A DNA stretch of 64,000 nt from JAXMAF01 sp046350555 (GCA_046350555.1 JAXMAF010000010.1:62001-126000); one strand, 5' to 3'. Numbered from the stretch's first letter, positions 27,330 to 36,773 are shown. Notes: a model not told the origin generated them from the letters alone. Translations and numbers: made by a program.

Positions 27330-27708
27330 GGGGCTGAGCCGAGGATACGCGTCGAACAACCGCCGCGCCCGGGCGTCGAATCGCAGATTGAGCGCAATGA
27401 TGCGCAAACCAGGACCCCGCATGCACCGAATAGGAGGTCAATGCCGCACGCCTCCAATCGATGGCTGATCGGCGTGCGGCACCCGATTTGCCGGCTTCGC
27501 CTCGCTTCCCATCCGCCCGTTCTTCTCGGCTCGTGAGGATTTCAGTGAAGTTCCATGTGCTCGGCCCCTTGCCCGCGGCGGCGGCCTGTCTCGGGATCGA
27601 GCCGGGCGCGGCGTGAGGGTCAAACCGGGGCGCGCACCACCCCTTCGAGCCAGTCGATCTCCCGCGTTCCGTCTCGTCCCGTTCCGTCGCAACTCGTTCC
27701 ATCCGGTC
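27330..27708. other. Divergent gene-free region with a long hairpin
   Basis: 379 bp between the helicase start and the next plus-strand gene. A TATCCT -10 candidate for the helicase lies at 27344-27349 (minus strand). TGCCGCACGCC (27442-27452) and GGCGTGCGGCA (27471-27481) form a perfect 11-bp inverted repeat around an 18-nt loop. There is no T-run, and both flanking genes point away, so it is not a normal terminator. Confidence 0.6.
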
Positions 27709-28575
27709 ATGCCACGCCACGTCGACAACGCGTTCGTCCGCAGCCCGTTCACCTCCGACAACCGGTCGGGGCTGCACCCGATGCGCGCGACGCTGACCGT
27801 CGCGTCGCCGCGCGAGATCGAGGCGTTCGAGATGGCCGGCGCGGCGACCGGCTGGCGGACGCTGGTGCTGAGTCCCGTGCGCCTGCCCGACGTCCTGCCG
27901 GGATGGTGCAGTGTCGGTGCCATCGACGACGCCCGCACGGTGGCGCTCGAAGCGAGCTTCCGCGAAGTGGCGGGGCGGCCGGCCCCAAGGGCGCTCGCCG
28001 ACGCGGTGCGCTCGCTCGGCGCCGAACCCGAGCAGCTTGCCCACGAACCTCACGAGGCGATCGCAGAGGCGGTCGCCGACGACTGCGCCGTGCTCGGCGA
28101 CAAGGCGCTCGCCCTCCTCGCGCGGCGGATGCCGCTGTCGCGTGTCACGCTCGTCCGCGTGCTGGGAGCGGTCGAGGCGCGCGACGCCATGGCGATCCGC
28201 GAGGCCATCGGCGCGGGACGCCACCCCGCGCTGGCCGACTTCAGGGTGGCGCATGTGCTGCGCGTCGTGGACGACCGCACGCTGCGGTACGACACGACGT
28301 CCGAGGACTACGCGATGCTGACGGTCGCGGACAACCTGCGCAACTACGTCGCCGCGGTCCTGGACCGGGACGTCGACACGATCGGCTGGCCGATGCCGTC
28401 GCAGGTCCAGCGCCTGCTCGCCGTGAGCGGCCGCCTCGTCGTGCGACCGGTCGAGACCGACACCTTCCAGACATTCGTCGACGTCGGCGTCTGCACGAGC
28501 CGCGACGAGAACTCCCCGGCGCGCCAATCGCTGATCTACGACCTTCCCAGCCGGAGCTGGCACGACGAGCGATAG
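27709..28575 (+). CDS. Hypothetical protein, 288 residues
   Basis: I do not recognise this protein. It has no signal peptide or membrane segment and reads as a soluble alpha/beta protein with charged helices. Distinct stretches are TLTVASPREIEAFEMAGAA, LPGWCSVGAIDDARTVALE, YDTTSEDYAMLTVADNLRNY and VETDTFQTFVDVGVCTSRDE. Composition and third-position GC match the neighbours, and the long frame without shadow-like arginine runs supports coding. ATG 27709 is the start that matches the onset of normal composition. Confidence 0.7.
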   Translation: MPRHVDNAFVRSPFTSDNRSGLHPMRATLTVASPREIEAFEMAGAATGWRTLVLSPVRLPDVLPGWCSVGAIDDARTVALEASFREVAGRPAPRALADAVRSLGAEPEQLAHEPHEAIAEAVADDCAVLGDKALALLARRMPLSRVTLVRVLGAVEARDAMAIREAIGAGRHPALADFRVAHVLRVVDDRTLRYDTTSEDYAMLTVADNLRNYVAAVLDRDVDTIGWPMPSQVQRLLAVSGRLVVRPVETDTFQTFVDVGVCTSRDENSPARQSLIYDLPSRSWHDER

Positions 28576-28625
28576 GCCGGCGGCGCATCGTGTGGAGCGG
28601 GAGACGCGTTGCCAGCGCGGCGGCG

Positions 28626-28670
28626 CCCCCGATTGGGTTGAGTGGGGCGCGCGAATCAACTGGGGCGCGC
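28626..28670 (-). repeat. Dispersed structured intergenic repeat, copy D (first half only)
   Basis: On the minus strand GTTGA and TCAAC (plus coordinates 28656-28660 and 28637-28641) pair around the same 14-nt loop length as the other copies. The second half of the element is missing. It lies between two plus-strand genes. Confidence 0.7.
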
Positions 28671-28686
28671 ATCGGCCGCGTTCCGC

Positions 28687-28692
28687 TACGCT
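28687..28692 (+). promoter_or_regulatory. -10 box TACGCT, leaderless-type
   Basis: TACGCT ends 6 bp before ATG 28699. Confidence 0.5.
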
Positions 28693-28698
28693 GCGGCC

Positions 28699-30162
28699 AT
28701 GTCGCCATCGCGTCTCGGCCTGGCCATCAGCGCCGCATTTCGTCGCACGATGCCCGATCCGTTCGTGCTGGCGATCCTGCTCACGCTGCTGACCGCGGCG
28801 CTCGCGCTGACCCTCGGATTCCGCGGTTCCTCCGTCGCGGCCGGCGACGCCGCCGGGCCCGCAAGCCGGGCCGAGGCGCTCCTCGCCGCATGGCGGGGCG
28901 ATTCGGGAATCTGGAAGCTCCTCGGCTTCTCGATGCAGATGTGTCTCGTCCTGGTCAGCGGCCACGCGCTCGCCGCCGCGCCGCCGATCCGCCGCGGGCT
29001 CGAGCGGCTGGCGGCTCTTCCGCGCACCACGCGCTCCGCCGCGGCGATGGTCGGCTTCACCTGCTGCGCCGCGGCGGTGGTCAACTGGGGCCTGGGCCTG
29101 ATCGTCGGCGCGGTGCTTGCGCGCGAGGTCGGCCGGGCCTTCGCACGGCGCGGCGCCGCGCTGCACTATCCGCTCGTCTGCGCGGCGGGCTACACGTGCA
29201 TGATGATCTGGCATGGCGGGCTCTCCGGCAGCGCGCCGCTCTCGGTGACGACCCGCGAGGCGGCGGCGCGGACGATGCCCGCGGCGCTCGCCGATCGGCT
29301 GATCGGCGAGGGGATCCCGCTCGGCGCCACCCTCCTCTCGCCGCTCAACATCATGGTCACGTGTGGCCTGCTGCTGATCGTGCCGGCGTGTCTGGCGCTG
29401 CTCGCGCCGCGCGACGGAGCCCTGGAGACCGAGGCGCCACCGCGGGGCGTCTTGGGAGACGCGGGCGTCCCGGGCGGCGCGGGCGAGCCCGTGCGCGATC
29501 CGAGCGGTGCCACCGACGCGGGCGGCGACTCGAGCGGCCTGCCTGCATGGCTCGAGCGATCGCCGCTGCTGGCGTGGACCCTCGCGATTGCGCTGGCGCT
29601 GGGCGCGGCGCGCTTCGTCTCGGTCAGCGGGGCGATGTCGATCGGGCTGAACGAGGTCAACGCCGCGATGATTGCCCTGGGCCTGGTCCTGCACGGCTCG
29701 CCGACGCGATGGATGCGCGCCGTCGAGGATGGCGCGAGCGGCTGCGCCGGCATCATCGTGCAGTTCCCGCTCTACGCCGGCATCATGGCGATGCTGCTCG
29801 CGTCGGGCCTGGTCGCGACCTTCGCCAACGCCATGAACGCCTTGGGCACGCCGCGGACCGTCCCGGTGCTCTCGTTCCTGGCCGCGTGCATCATCAACAT
29901 CTTCATCCCCTCCGGCGGCGGGCAGTGGGCCGTGCAGGGGCCGATCGCCCTCGAGGCGGGGCGCTCCCTCGGGATTCCGGCGGGCGTGATGGTGATGACC
30001 GTCGCGTACGGCGATCAGCTCACCAACATGCTTCAGCCGTTCTGGGCGATCCCGCTGCTGGCGATCACCCGGGTGAAGGCGTCGGCGATCGTCGGCTACA
30101 CGACGATCGTGATGATCGTCGGCGGGGCGTGGATCGTCGGCGTGCTGCTGGTGATGGGTTGA
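28699..30162 (+). CDS. Short-chain fatty acid transporter, AtoE family
   Basis: A 487-residue inner-membrane protein with about 11-12 hydrophobic segments, matching the AtoE/TIGR00366 short-chain fatty acid uptake family. Telling stretches are RRTMPDPFVLAILLTLLT, AAAVVNWGLGLIVGAVLAREV, MMIWHGGLSGSAPLSV, IINIFIPSGGGQWAVQGPI and VAYGDQLTNMLQPFWAIPLL. A cytoplasmic Gly/Pro/Asp loop (about residues 236-280) is longer than usual. No thiolase or CoA-transferase genes are adjacent, so the substrate is inferred only from the family. Confidence 0.9.
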   Translation: MSPSRLGLAISAAFRRTMPDPFVLAILLTLLTAALALTLGFRGSSVAAGDAAGPASRAEALLAAWRGDSGIWKLLGFSMQMCLVLVSGHALAAAPPIRRGLERLAALPRTTRSAAAMVGFTCCAAAVVNWGLGLIVGAVLAREVGRAFARRGAALHYPLVCAAGYTCMMIWHGGLSGSAPLSVTTREAAARTMPAALADRLIGEGIPLGATLLSPLNIMVTCGLLLIVPACLALLAPRDGALETEAPPRGVLGDAGVPGGAGEPVRDPSGATDAGGDSSGLPAWLERSPLLAWTLAIALALGAARFVSVSGAMSIGLNEVNAAMIALGLVLHGSPTRWMRAVEDGASGCAGIIVQFPLYAGIMAMLLASGLVATFANAMNALGTPRTVPVLSFLAACIINIFIPSGGGQWAVQGPIALEAGRSLGIPAGVMVMTVAYGDQLTNMLQPFWAIPLLAITRVKASAIVGYTTIVMIVGGAWIVGVLLVMG

Positions 30163-30275
30163 GCCGCGCGCCGATGCGTCGTCCTCGCCGATTCGCGCGA
30201 AACGCGGCGAAAGCGCGCATTGGCTCGCAAACCTGCGCGAACTCGGCGACAATCCCCGCGTCGCACAGGGCGCGA

Positions 30276-30281
30276 TACGCG
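30276..30281 (+). promoter_or_regulatory. -10-like TACGCG, leaderless-type
   Basis: TACGCG ends 7 bp before ATG 30289; weaker than the other sites because the last base is not T. Confidence 0.3.
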
Positions 30282-30288
30282 GAGCACG

Positions 30289-31176
30289 ATGATGTCCAAG
30301 CGAACGACGAACCACACCGGCGCGAAGGCAGGGAACCAGGCGAAGCGATCCTCCGCGTCCACGGCCAGGACCTCGCGCAGCGGAGGCGCCGCTGGGAAGC
30401 CCGTGAAGGCGTCGGCGCGTCGCGGCGTGACGGGCAAGCCGGAGAACTCAGGCAAGTCGCGCACGCTGGGGAGGACGGAGAGGTCGAGCAGGTCGAGCGC
30501 CGCCGCGAAGTCGTCTCGTTCGGTCGCCGCGCGCGGCCGCGCCGCCGGCGCCGCATCGACGAACACGGGTGCGAACAAGAGCGCGAACAAGAGCGCCGGC
30601 AAGGGCGCGAACAGAGGCCCAAACAGAGGTCCGAACGGGGGCGCACGTTCCACCGCGGGTCGCGCGCGTCCCGCCGGACTCGCGCCGGCGCGCAAGGCGG
30701 CGATGCGCCCGCCCGCCGCCTCGGTCAGACGTCCGGCGCACGGCCGCGCCGCCGCCGAGGCCATCTTCCGCGAGGCCGTCGAGCGGGCGATGCAGGGCTA
30801 CGGCTTCGATGCCATCTCGCTCTTCCGCGACGCCATCGTCGCCGATCCAACGGGCGACCTTGCCGACGACGCCCTCTTCAACATCGGCGCGGCCTTCCTT
30901 CAGATGCGCCTCGTGAAGGACGCCGAGGAGGCGTTCACCGAGCTGCTCGAGCGCTATCCCTCGGCGACGATCGCGGCCGTCTACAACGGAAACGAGCACG
31001 GCCGGACCGCGGCGAAGGCGCTCCTCGGTCGCATGCAGGCTCGGCTCGCGGCCGGCGACTTCGAAGGGGCGAAGGCCGACCGCGCCGCGCTCGCGGCGTA
31101 TCCGGATTCGTGGGTCACCGACCCTCGCGGCGCGCGCAGGACGTTCATGGAACTGGCCGCGGCGGTGATGCCGTAG
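30289..31176 (+). CDS. TPR-like protein with long basic low-complexity N-terminus
   Basis: The first ~150 of 295 residues are a disordered Lys/Arg/Ser/Ala region with GANKSANKSAGKGANRGPNR-type repeats of about four residues. The last ~140 form a tetratricopeptide-like helical domain (EAIFREAVERAMQGYGFDAI, DDALFNIGAAFLQMRLVKDA, EEAFTELLERYPSATIAAV). No signal peptide. The basic tail could bind nucleic acid or the cell surface. The stop is 10 bp from the convergent rny stop. Confidence 0.75.
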   Translation: MMSKRTTNHTGAKAGNQAKRSSASTARTSRSGGAAGKPVKASARRGVTGKPENSGKSRTLGRTERSSRSSAAAKSSRSVAARGRAAGAASTNTGANKSANKSAGKGANRGPNRGPNGGARSTAGRARPAGLAPARKAAMRPPAASVRRPAHGRAAAEAIFREAVERAMQGYGFDAISLFRDAIVADPTGDLADDALFNIGAAFLQMRLVKDAEEAFTELLERYPSATIAAVYNGNEHGRTAAKALLGRMQARLAAGDFEGAKADRAALAAYPDSWVTDPRGARRTFMELAAAVMP

Positions 31177-31186
31177 GCGGACTGCG

Positions 31187-32830
31187 CTACCGCGCCACGG
31201 CCTCCGCCCTGACCTCGCGCAACACCGTCACCTTGATCTCGCCGGGGAAGGTCATCTCCTCCTCGACGCGCTTGGCGATGGCCCGCGCGATCGCGAACGC
31301 CTCGGTGTCGTCGGCCTTCTTCGCGTCGACGATCACGCGCACCTCGCGCCCCGCCTGGATGGCGTGCGCCTCCTCGACGTGCGGCTGGTCCTTGGCGATC
31401 GCCTCGAGCTGCTCGAGCCGCTTGATGTAGAGCTCCATCGATTCGCGACGGGCGCCGGGACGGGCGCCGGAGAGCGCGTCGGCGGCCATGACGATGGGCG
31501 TGTACGGCGTGGTCGCGGGAATGTCGGAGTGGTGGCCGCCGATGGCGTTGAGGACGGGCTCGCTTCGCTCGCCGAACTTGCGCGCGAACTCCATGCCGAT
31601 GGCGGGATGTCCGCCCTCCATCTCGTGGTCCATCGCCTTGCCGATGTCGTGGAGCAGGCCCGCGCGGCGCGCGATCGATCCGTTGAGCCCGAGCTGGTCG
31701 GCGATGAGCTGGCTGAGGTAGGCGACCTCGATCGAATGGCGCAGCACGTTCTGGGCGTAGCTGGTGCGGAAGTGGAGCTTGCCGAGCGCCTCGACGATCT
31801 TCGGATGCAGCCCGCGCACGCCCGACTCGACGACCGCGTCGTTTCCGAGCTTGGCGATCCGCTCGCCGATGTCGCGCTTCACCTGCTCCACGATCTCCTC
31901 GACGCGCGAGGGATGGACGCGGCCGTCGGCGACGAGCTTCTGCAACGCCTCGCCGGCGATGGCGCGGCGGATCGGATCGAAGCAGGAGACGCTGATGACC
32001 CCCGGCGTGTCATCGACGAGGATGTCCACGCCCGTCGCCCGCTCGATGGCGCGGATGTTGCGCCCCTCGCGGCCGATGATGCGCCCCTTCATGTCGTCGG
32101 AGGGGATCTTGACCGAGCGCACGGTCGAGTCGGCGACATGCTCCGCCGCGAAGCGCTGGATCGCCATGAGCGTGATCTCGCGGCTTCGCGCGCGCGACTC
32201 GGTCTCGGCCCGTTCAAGCACCTGCTTCGTGAGCCGGTTCGCCTCGTGCTCGGCCTCCACCTGCACCTCGGCCATGAACTGTTCGCGCGCCTGGTCGGCG
32301 GTGAGTCCGGCGACCTCGCCGAGCCGGCGCTTCACCTGGTCGAGCGTCGCCTGAACCTCGGTGCGCAGCCGCTCCACGCGCCCTTCCTCCTCGCGCAGCG
32401 CCCCGTCGCGCTTCTCCAGCTTCGCCTCGCGCTCGCCGACCCGCTCCAGCTTGCGGTCGAGGATCTCCTCGCGCCTGGCCGCGCGCTCCTGGCTCTCGGT
32501 GATCTCGGCGAGGCCCCTCGCGATCTCGGCGTCGATCTGGTCGCGCCGCTCCTTGGCCCGCCGCTCGGAATCGAGCTCGGCGCGCTGGCGGATCGAGTCG
32601 GCCTCGACCTGGCTCGTGCGCAGGAGTTCCTCGGCCGTCGCTCGCGCGGAGGCGATCGTGCGGCGCGTGACGACGCCGTTGACGACCATCGCTGCGATGC
32701 CGCCGAGGACGAGCGCCGCGGCGCCGATCACCCCGGCAACCGGCACCGAGACATCCGCGAGCGTCGTCGGGAGCAGCGCCGCCGGATCGGAGAGGATCAG
32801 GGGCGTCGCGATGAACATGGCGGTTGGCAT
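31187..32830 (-). CDS. rny: Ribonuclease Y
   Basis: A membrane-anchored endoribonuclease that starts mRNA decay. One N-terminal transmembrane helix (VAGVIGAAALVLGGIAAMVV) is followed by a long coiled coil rich in Glu/Arg. The KH domain (VKIPSDDMKGRIIGREGRNI) and the HD phosphohydrolase domain with LLHDIGKAMDHE and GHHSDIPATTPY come next. Length (547) fits. ATG 32830 or ATG 32818 could be the start; neither has a ribosome binding site. Confidence 0.95.
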   Translation of the reverse strand: MPTAMFIATPLILSDPAALLPTTLADVSVPVAGVIGAAALVLGGIAAMVVNGVVTRRTIASARATAEELLRTSQVEADSIRQRAELDSERRAKERRDQIDAEIARGLAEITESQERAARREEILDRKLERVGEREAKLEKRDGALREEEGRVERLRTEVQATLDQVKRRLGEVAGLTADQAREQFMAEVQVEAEHEANRLTKQVLERAETESRARSREITLMAIQRFAAEHVADSTVRSVKIPSDDMKGRIIGREGRNIRAIERATGVDILVDDTPGVISVSCFDPIRRAIAGEALQKLVADGRVHPSRVEEIVEQVKRDIGERIAKLGNDAVVESGVRGLHPKIVEALGKLHFRTSYAQNVLRHSIEVAYLSQLIADQLGLNGSIARRAGLLHDIGKAMDHEMEGGHPAIGMEFARKFGERSEPVLNAIGGHHSDIPATTPYTPIVMAADALSGARPGARRESMELYIKRLEQLEAIAKDQPHVEEAHAIQAGREVRVIVDAKKADDTEAFAIARAIAKRVEEEMTFPGEIKVTVLREVRAEAVAR

Positions 32831-33585
32831 CTGGGCTCGCACGCACACCCCCTCCGCGCCCCTCGACGCGGAGGCGCGGCAACGTCCCATCCCCGACCGC
32901 CGCGCAGGAACATCCTGGCCGACGATCGCGCGCCGACGGCGTTCGCCGTCTCCCCTGCCTTCGATTCCCGAAACACCCGCGTCGAGTCCTGCGTCGTCCG
33001 GTGCGCCGCTGCGCGATCATCGGTCATGCGACCCACGGTCGGGCCATCGACACGGCCCTCCAGCGGACCTCAAGGAGCGTCACGCGTCCTGCGATCGACC
33101 CAACCGGCCATTGGCCCATCCGCCATGGCGGACGAGCTCAGGCGGAGTCCGGCGCCGGAAGCGCTTCCAGCGCGGGCCGACCAACGCGTGACCGAGCGCA
33201 GCACCAGACCAAACGGAAACCGATCACACCCGGCCGACACGAACCATCGATCGCCTCGTCTTCGAGGCGAGCAGGGCGGGTGCGGTGAGCGGTGATCGGC
33301 GACACAACGGGCTTGCTTCAATGGGAATCTATCGCGGCAGCGGCGGAGGTCCGCCGGACGACCGGCCGGCGCCGGCGGACCGGCGGCGGGGGGAAACGGC
33401 CCGCCGTCGTGGCGGGACGTGAGAGCAACAGTATAGAGATCGCGCACCGCGAGGCCGACGGCGCGCACCGAAGCCCACGCCGGACGACGGGATCGCGCGA
33501 TGACGGCGCGCCGTCGAACTATGCTCCGGGCGAGCAGCGCCCCAGGAAGCGCCGCGGAACGCGCCGCCGGCGGTGCACCTCGATC
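32831..33585. other. 755-bp gene-free divergent region
   Basis: No credible gene is present. CCTCCGCG (32851-32858) and CGCGGAGG (32867-32874) form a perfect 8-bp stem with an 8-nt loop 20 bp upstream of the rny start, in its likely leader. TATGCT at 33520-33525 is a possible -10 for the ABC permease with a leader of about 54 nt. The rest shows no repeat or RNA I can name. Confidence 0.5.
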
Positions 33586-35427
33586 ATGCCAACCTTCCTC
33601 GACTGGCTTCTTCGTCTCCTGCCGCTGAACCCGATCTGCATGCGGCTGGTGCAGGGCGGCTCGCGGCGCGTGCGGCACCTGTACATCCGCGCGGGCTACC
33701 TGGCGCTCATGATCGTCGTGCTGCTCTTCGCCGTCGCCGGTGGAGGCGTCGGCAGCGTCTCGCTTCGCGACCTCGCCAAGAACGGCGCCGACGCGTTCAC
33801 CGTCGTGAGCTTCGGACAGGTCGGCCTGATCTGCCTGCTCACTCCGGTCTTCATGGCGGGGGCCATCGCGCAGGAGGCCAATCCGCGCACGTGGGACATC
33901 CTGCTCACGACGCCCCTCAACGCGCTCCAGATCGTGCTTGGCAACCTCTTCGGGCGGCTCTTCTTCGTGCTGGCGCTGCTGCTCTCGACGCTGCCGCTCT
34001 TCGTGCTCACGCAGAGCTACGGCGGCGTGCCGGGCCGCTCGATCTTCGTGAGCTACGCGATCGCCGCATGCAGCGCGCTCGTCGTCGCCGCGGTCGCGGT
34101 CATGCTCAGCGTCACGCGCACCGCCGGTCGCCGCGCCGTCTTCGTCTTCTACGTGGCGGTGGTGATGTACCTCTTCGCGACCTACGCCCTCGACTCGGTC
34201 CTGCGCGTCCCCGCCGGACCGGGAACGAGCGCGTCGCTCACGACGATCATGACGCCGGTGAACCCCTTCCTCGCGCTCGAGGCGCTGCTCTTCACGAACC
34301 ACTACGTGCCGCACGATCTCGCCGGGACGGGCGCAGGCTGGCTGACGACGGCGTGGTTCAGCCATCCGGTGGGGACGTTCTGCTGGCTCTGCGCGGTCGC
34401 CTCGTTGGCGCTGATCGTCTTCTCCACGGCGAGGCTGCGCGTGATCGGCGCCAAGGCGGGAACCGTTTCGTGGTGGCGGCGGCTCCTTCGCGTGCCGCCC
34501 AAGGGCAGCGATCGCCCGCCGCGCCACGTCGGCGCCAATCCGATCGTGTGGCGCGAATCGAAGGCCAAGGGCAACTCGCTCGGCGCGGTCACCGCCCGCT
34601 GGGGCTTCGTCGCCATCGGGCTGCTGGTGGCGATCGTGCTCCTGACCATCTTCCACGTCGGGATGATCACGGCATCGACGCTTCGCCTCGCGATCGCCGC
34701 GGTCGTCGGCGCGGAGATCGTGATCATCGCGCTGACGGCGCTGAACCTCAGCGCCGTGGCCGTCAGCAAGGAGCGCGAGGACGGCTCGCTGGACATCATC
34801 CTGACGACGCCGATCCAGCCGGGGCCGTACCTCGCCGGCAAGCTGCGGGGGCTGATCCAGTACCTGCTGCCGATGATCATCGTGCCGCTGGTGACGCTCG
34901 CGCTCGTCGCGCTGTACGTGCTGGCCGACGGCTTCGGCGGCAAGCAGGGAGTGATGGTGGTGGAGCGGATCGAGACCTCGACCAAGACGACGAACGTGCC
35001 GTTCTTCCTGCCCGAGGTGGCCCTGGCGATGCCGCTCGTGCTCGCCCCGTTCGTCGCGTTTTGCGTGATGATCGGACTGCAATGGTCGATCAAGACGAAG
35101 GGGACGATCGGCTCGGTCGTCGGCGCGGTGGGTGTCGCCATCGCCGTCGCGGCGGTTCCCGGTGGATGCGGCTACATCGCCGGCCGGCAGGTCTCCACCT
35201 TGGGCGGCGCGATGTCGGCGCTCAATCCGGTCAACCTCCTCGCCGCGTCGCTCAATCCCGGGGCGTTCATCGGTCCGACGCTCGAGGACGGTTCCGGTGC
35301 GCGGATGAGCCTGGTCGTCGGCGCCATCGTGGCCGCGGGCGTCTACGGCGCGATCGTCGTGGCGATGCACTCGAACATGAAGCGCACGTTCATGATGACG
35401 GTCAGGAAGCTCGCCGGCCAGAACTGA
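33586..35427 (+). CDS. ABC-2 type transporter permease, two-domain
   Basis: A 613-residue protein with about twelve membrane segments in two similar halves. Each half carries the ABC-2 permease hallmark of a residue run before TTP: NPRTWDILLTTPLNALQIVLG in the first and KEREDGSLDIILTTPIQPGP in the second. This duplicated form is common in planctomycetes. No ATPase gene is next to it, so its nucleotide-binding partner lies elsewhere. Substrate unknown. The frame is open further upstream, but those residues lack sense; ATG 33586 starts just before the conserved FLDWLLRLLPLNPI. Confidence 0.85.
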   Translation: MPTFLDWLLRLLPLNPICMRLVQGGSRRVRHLYIRAGYLALMIVVLLFAVAGGGVGSVSLRDLAKNGADAFTVVSFGQVGLICLLTPVFMAGAIAQEANPRTWDILLTTPLNALQIVLGNLFGRLFFVLALLLSTLPLFVLTQSYGGVPGRSIFVSYAIAACSALVVAAVAVMLSVTRTAGRRAVFVFYVAVVMYLFATYALDSVLRVPAGPGTSASLTTIMTPVNPFLALEALLFTNHYVPHDLAGTGAGWLTTAWFSHPVGTFCWLCAVASLALIVFSTARLRVIGAKAGTVSWWRRLLRVPPKGSDRPPRHVGANPIVWRESKAKGNSLGAVTARWGFVAIGLLVAIVLLTIFHVGMITASTLRLAIAAVVGAEIVIIALTALNLSAVAVSKEREDGSLDIILTTPIQPGPYLAGKLRGLIQYLLPMIIVPLVTLALVALYVLADGFGGKQGVMVVERIETSTKTTNVPFFLPEVALAMPLVLAPFVAFCVMIGLQWSIKTKGTIGSVVGAVGVAIAVAAVPGGCGYIAGRQVSTLGGAMSALNPVNLLAASLNPGAFIGPTLEDGSGARMSLVVGAIVAAGVYGAIVVAMHSNMKRTFMMTVRKLAGQN

Positions 35428-35441
35428 TCGCGCGTTCCATG

Positions 35442-35471
35442 CGTGCGCTCTTGCGGCGTGCGCTCTTGCGG
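35442..35471. repeat. 15-bp perfect tandem duplication
   Basis: CGTGCGCTCTTGCGG occurs twice back to back, with a degenerate third copy (GCGCTCTTGCAG) about 25 bp further on. It lies between two convergent genes. Confidence 0.75.
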
Positions 35472-35605
35472 CAAGGTCGCACGGAAGCCGGCGGTCAGCG
35501 CTCTTGCAGCCGGGACGGCTGCACCACAATGCGCGCGCGCGGACGTCGCGCGGCCTGTCCTGGGCTGGACGGGGCCGGCGCAGGGCGCGGAGATCGCCGC
35601 CGCCG

Positions 35606-36211
35606 TCAGGCGGACGCGGGCGCTTGCGACACGCGGACCGTCGGGCGTGGGCTCCGTCCGCCGCCGCGCCCTTCCAGCCACACGAAGAGCGCAGCCGAGA
35701 TCGCCGCGAGGCCGCCGATGAACCACCACGGCGAGGCGTGGGTGACGTCGACGAAGGTGATCTTCCCGAGCTTGCCCACGGGTTCGAGCGTGCGCGCGAG
35801 GAAGGGGTACGCCTCGGCGTAGACGCCGGCGCCGACGAGCGCCCCGAGGACGCCGACGATCGCATCGCGCGAGCCCTGTCCGATCGCCGCCAGCGCCGTG
35901 CCGGGGCAGTAGCCGAGAAGCACCATGCCGACTCCGAAGATCGCGCCGCCAACGGCGTTCATCGCGAGCTCGGCGGCCTTGACGCTGAGCCCCGCGATCC
36001 AGCCGAGCTGGAGCATCGCGTAGACGCCGGCCGCCCCGACGACGATCGCCGTCAGCATCACCTTGAGGACGGTGAAGTCCCTGAGGCGAAACTGGTCGAC
36101 GATCACGTTGTAGCGGGTCACGGCTCCCTTCTGGAGCAGGAACCCGAAGATCAGGCCCGTCAGTGCGCCGAGCATGATCGTGCGGGGATCGGCGAAGAAA
36201 TGGTCAAGCAC
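35606..36211 (-). CDS. YeeE/YedE family membrane protein, second subunit
   Basis: A 201-residue protein with about five membrane helices and the family motif GYCPGTALAAIGQG. This family (YeeE/TsuA and PmpA/PmpB types) moves thiosulfate or related sulfur species across the inner membrane through a line of cysteines. It overlaps its partner gene upstream by 8 bp, so translation is likely coupled. Confidence 0.88.
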   Translation of the reverse strand: MLDHFFADPRTIMLGALTGLIFGFLLQKGAVTRYNVIVDQFRLRDFTVLKVMLTAIVVGAAGVYAMLQLGWIAGLSVKAAELAMNAVGGAIFGVGMVLLGYCPGTALAAIGQGSRDAIVGVLGALVGAGVYAEAYPFLARTLEPVGKLGKITFVDVTHASPWWFIGGLAAISAALFVWLEGRGGGRSPRPTVRVSQAPASA

Positions 36212-36773
36212 GAGCCACCTCCGCGGTCGACGACCGGAAGCCGAAGAGCAGTCCCGCGACGATCACGCCGCTGACGAACATGCTCAGGAAGAAGGTCCAG
36301 CTCGACACGGCGAGCTGGAGTCCGCCGGAGATGCCATGCCCGCTCGTGCAGCCTCCGGCCATGCGCGCCCCGAAGATCAGGATGAAGCCGCCGGCGAACG
36401 CCGCGACGTACCGCTTCGCGACCGAGGGACCGAACCGCTCCGCCCAGACGCTCGGCACGCGCTCGGAACGGAGCGTGCCGCCAAGCCACGCCGCGAGGAA
36501 CGAACCGGCGATCAGCGCGACGTCCAGCGCCATCTGCCAATCGAAGACCGGCTTGAATCCACTGGACGCGGTGCCGTATTCCTTCAGGTAGTACGCGTTC
36601 CCGGCGACGTGCTCCGGCGCGAGCGAGCAGACCGCGGCCCCGGCGGCGCCGACGAACGACGTGCTGGTGCCCAGGGCCTTTCCCATGAAGTAGAACGTGG
36701 CCCAGCTCAGCATCCCGATGCCGGCACCCGCGAGGTAGGGGGACCATCGCGGCCTGGCGAGGAATCGCAGCAT
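36204..36773 (-). CDS. YeeE/YedE family membrane protein, first subunit
   Basis: 189 residues and about five helices. The hallmark GARMAGGCTSGHGISGGLQL carries the conserved cysteine of the YeeE/YedE transporters. GGAG lies 8 bp before ATG 36773. It forms a two-gene operon with the downstream subunit and is divergent from the metal-efflux operon. No sulfurtransferase (YeeD/TusA) gene is adjacent, so the sulfur substrate is an inference from the family. Confidence 0.88.
   Translation of the reverse strand: MLRFLARPRWSPYLAGAGIGMLSWATFYFMGKALGTSTSFVGAAGAAVCSLAPEHVAGNAYYLKEYGTASSGFKPVFDWQMALDVALIAGSFLAAWLGGTLRSERVPSVWAERFGPSVAKRYVAAFAGGFILIFGARMAGGCTSGHGISGGLQLAVSSWTFFLSMFVSGVIVAGLLFGFRSSTAEVARA

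Noticed and set aside
26881..30315. 1144-codon minus-strand frame covering several genes
   Set aside because: Only its last ~60 residues are real (the helicase motif Ia segment); the rest is opposite the AtoE and 288-residue genes.
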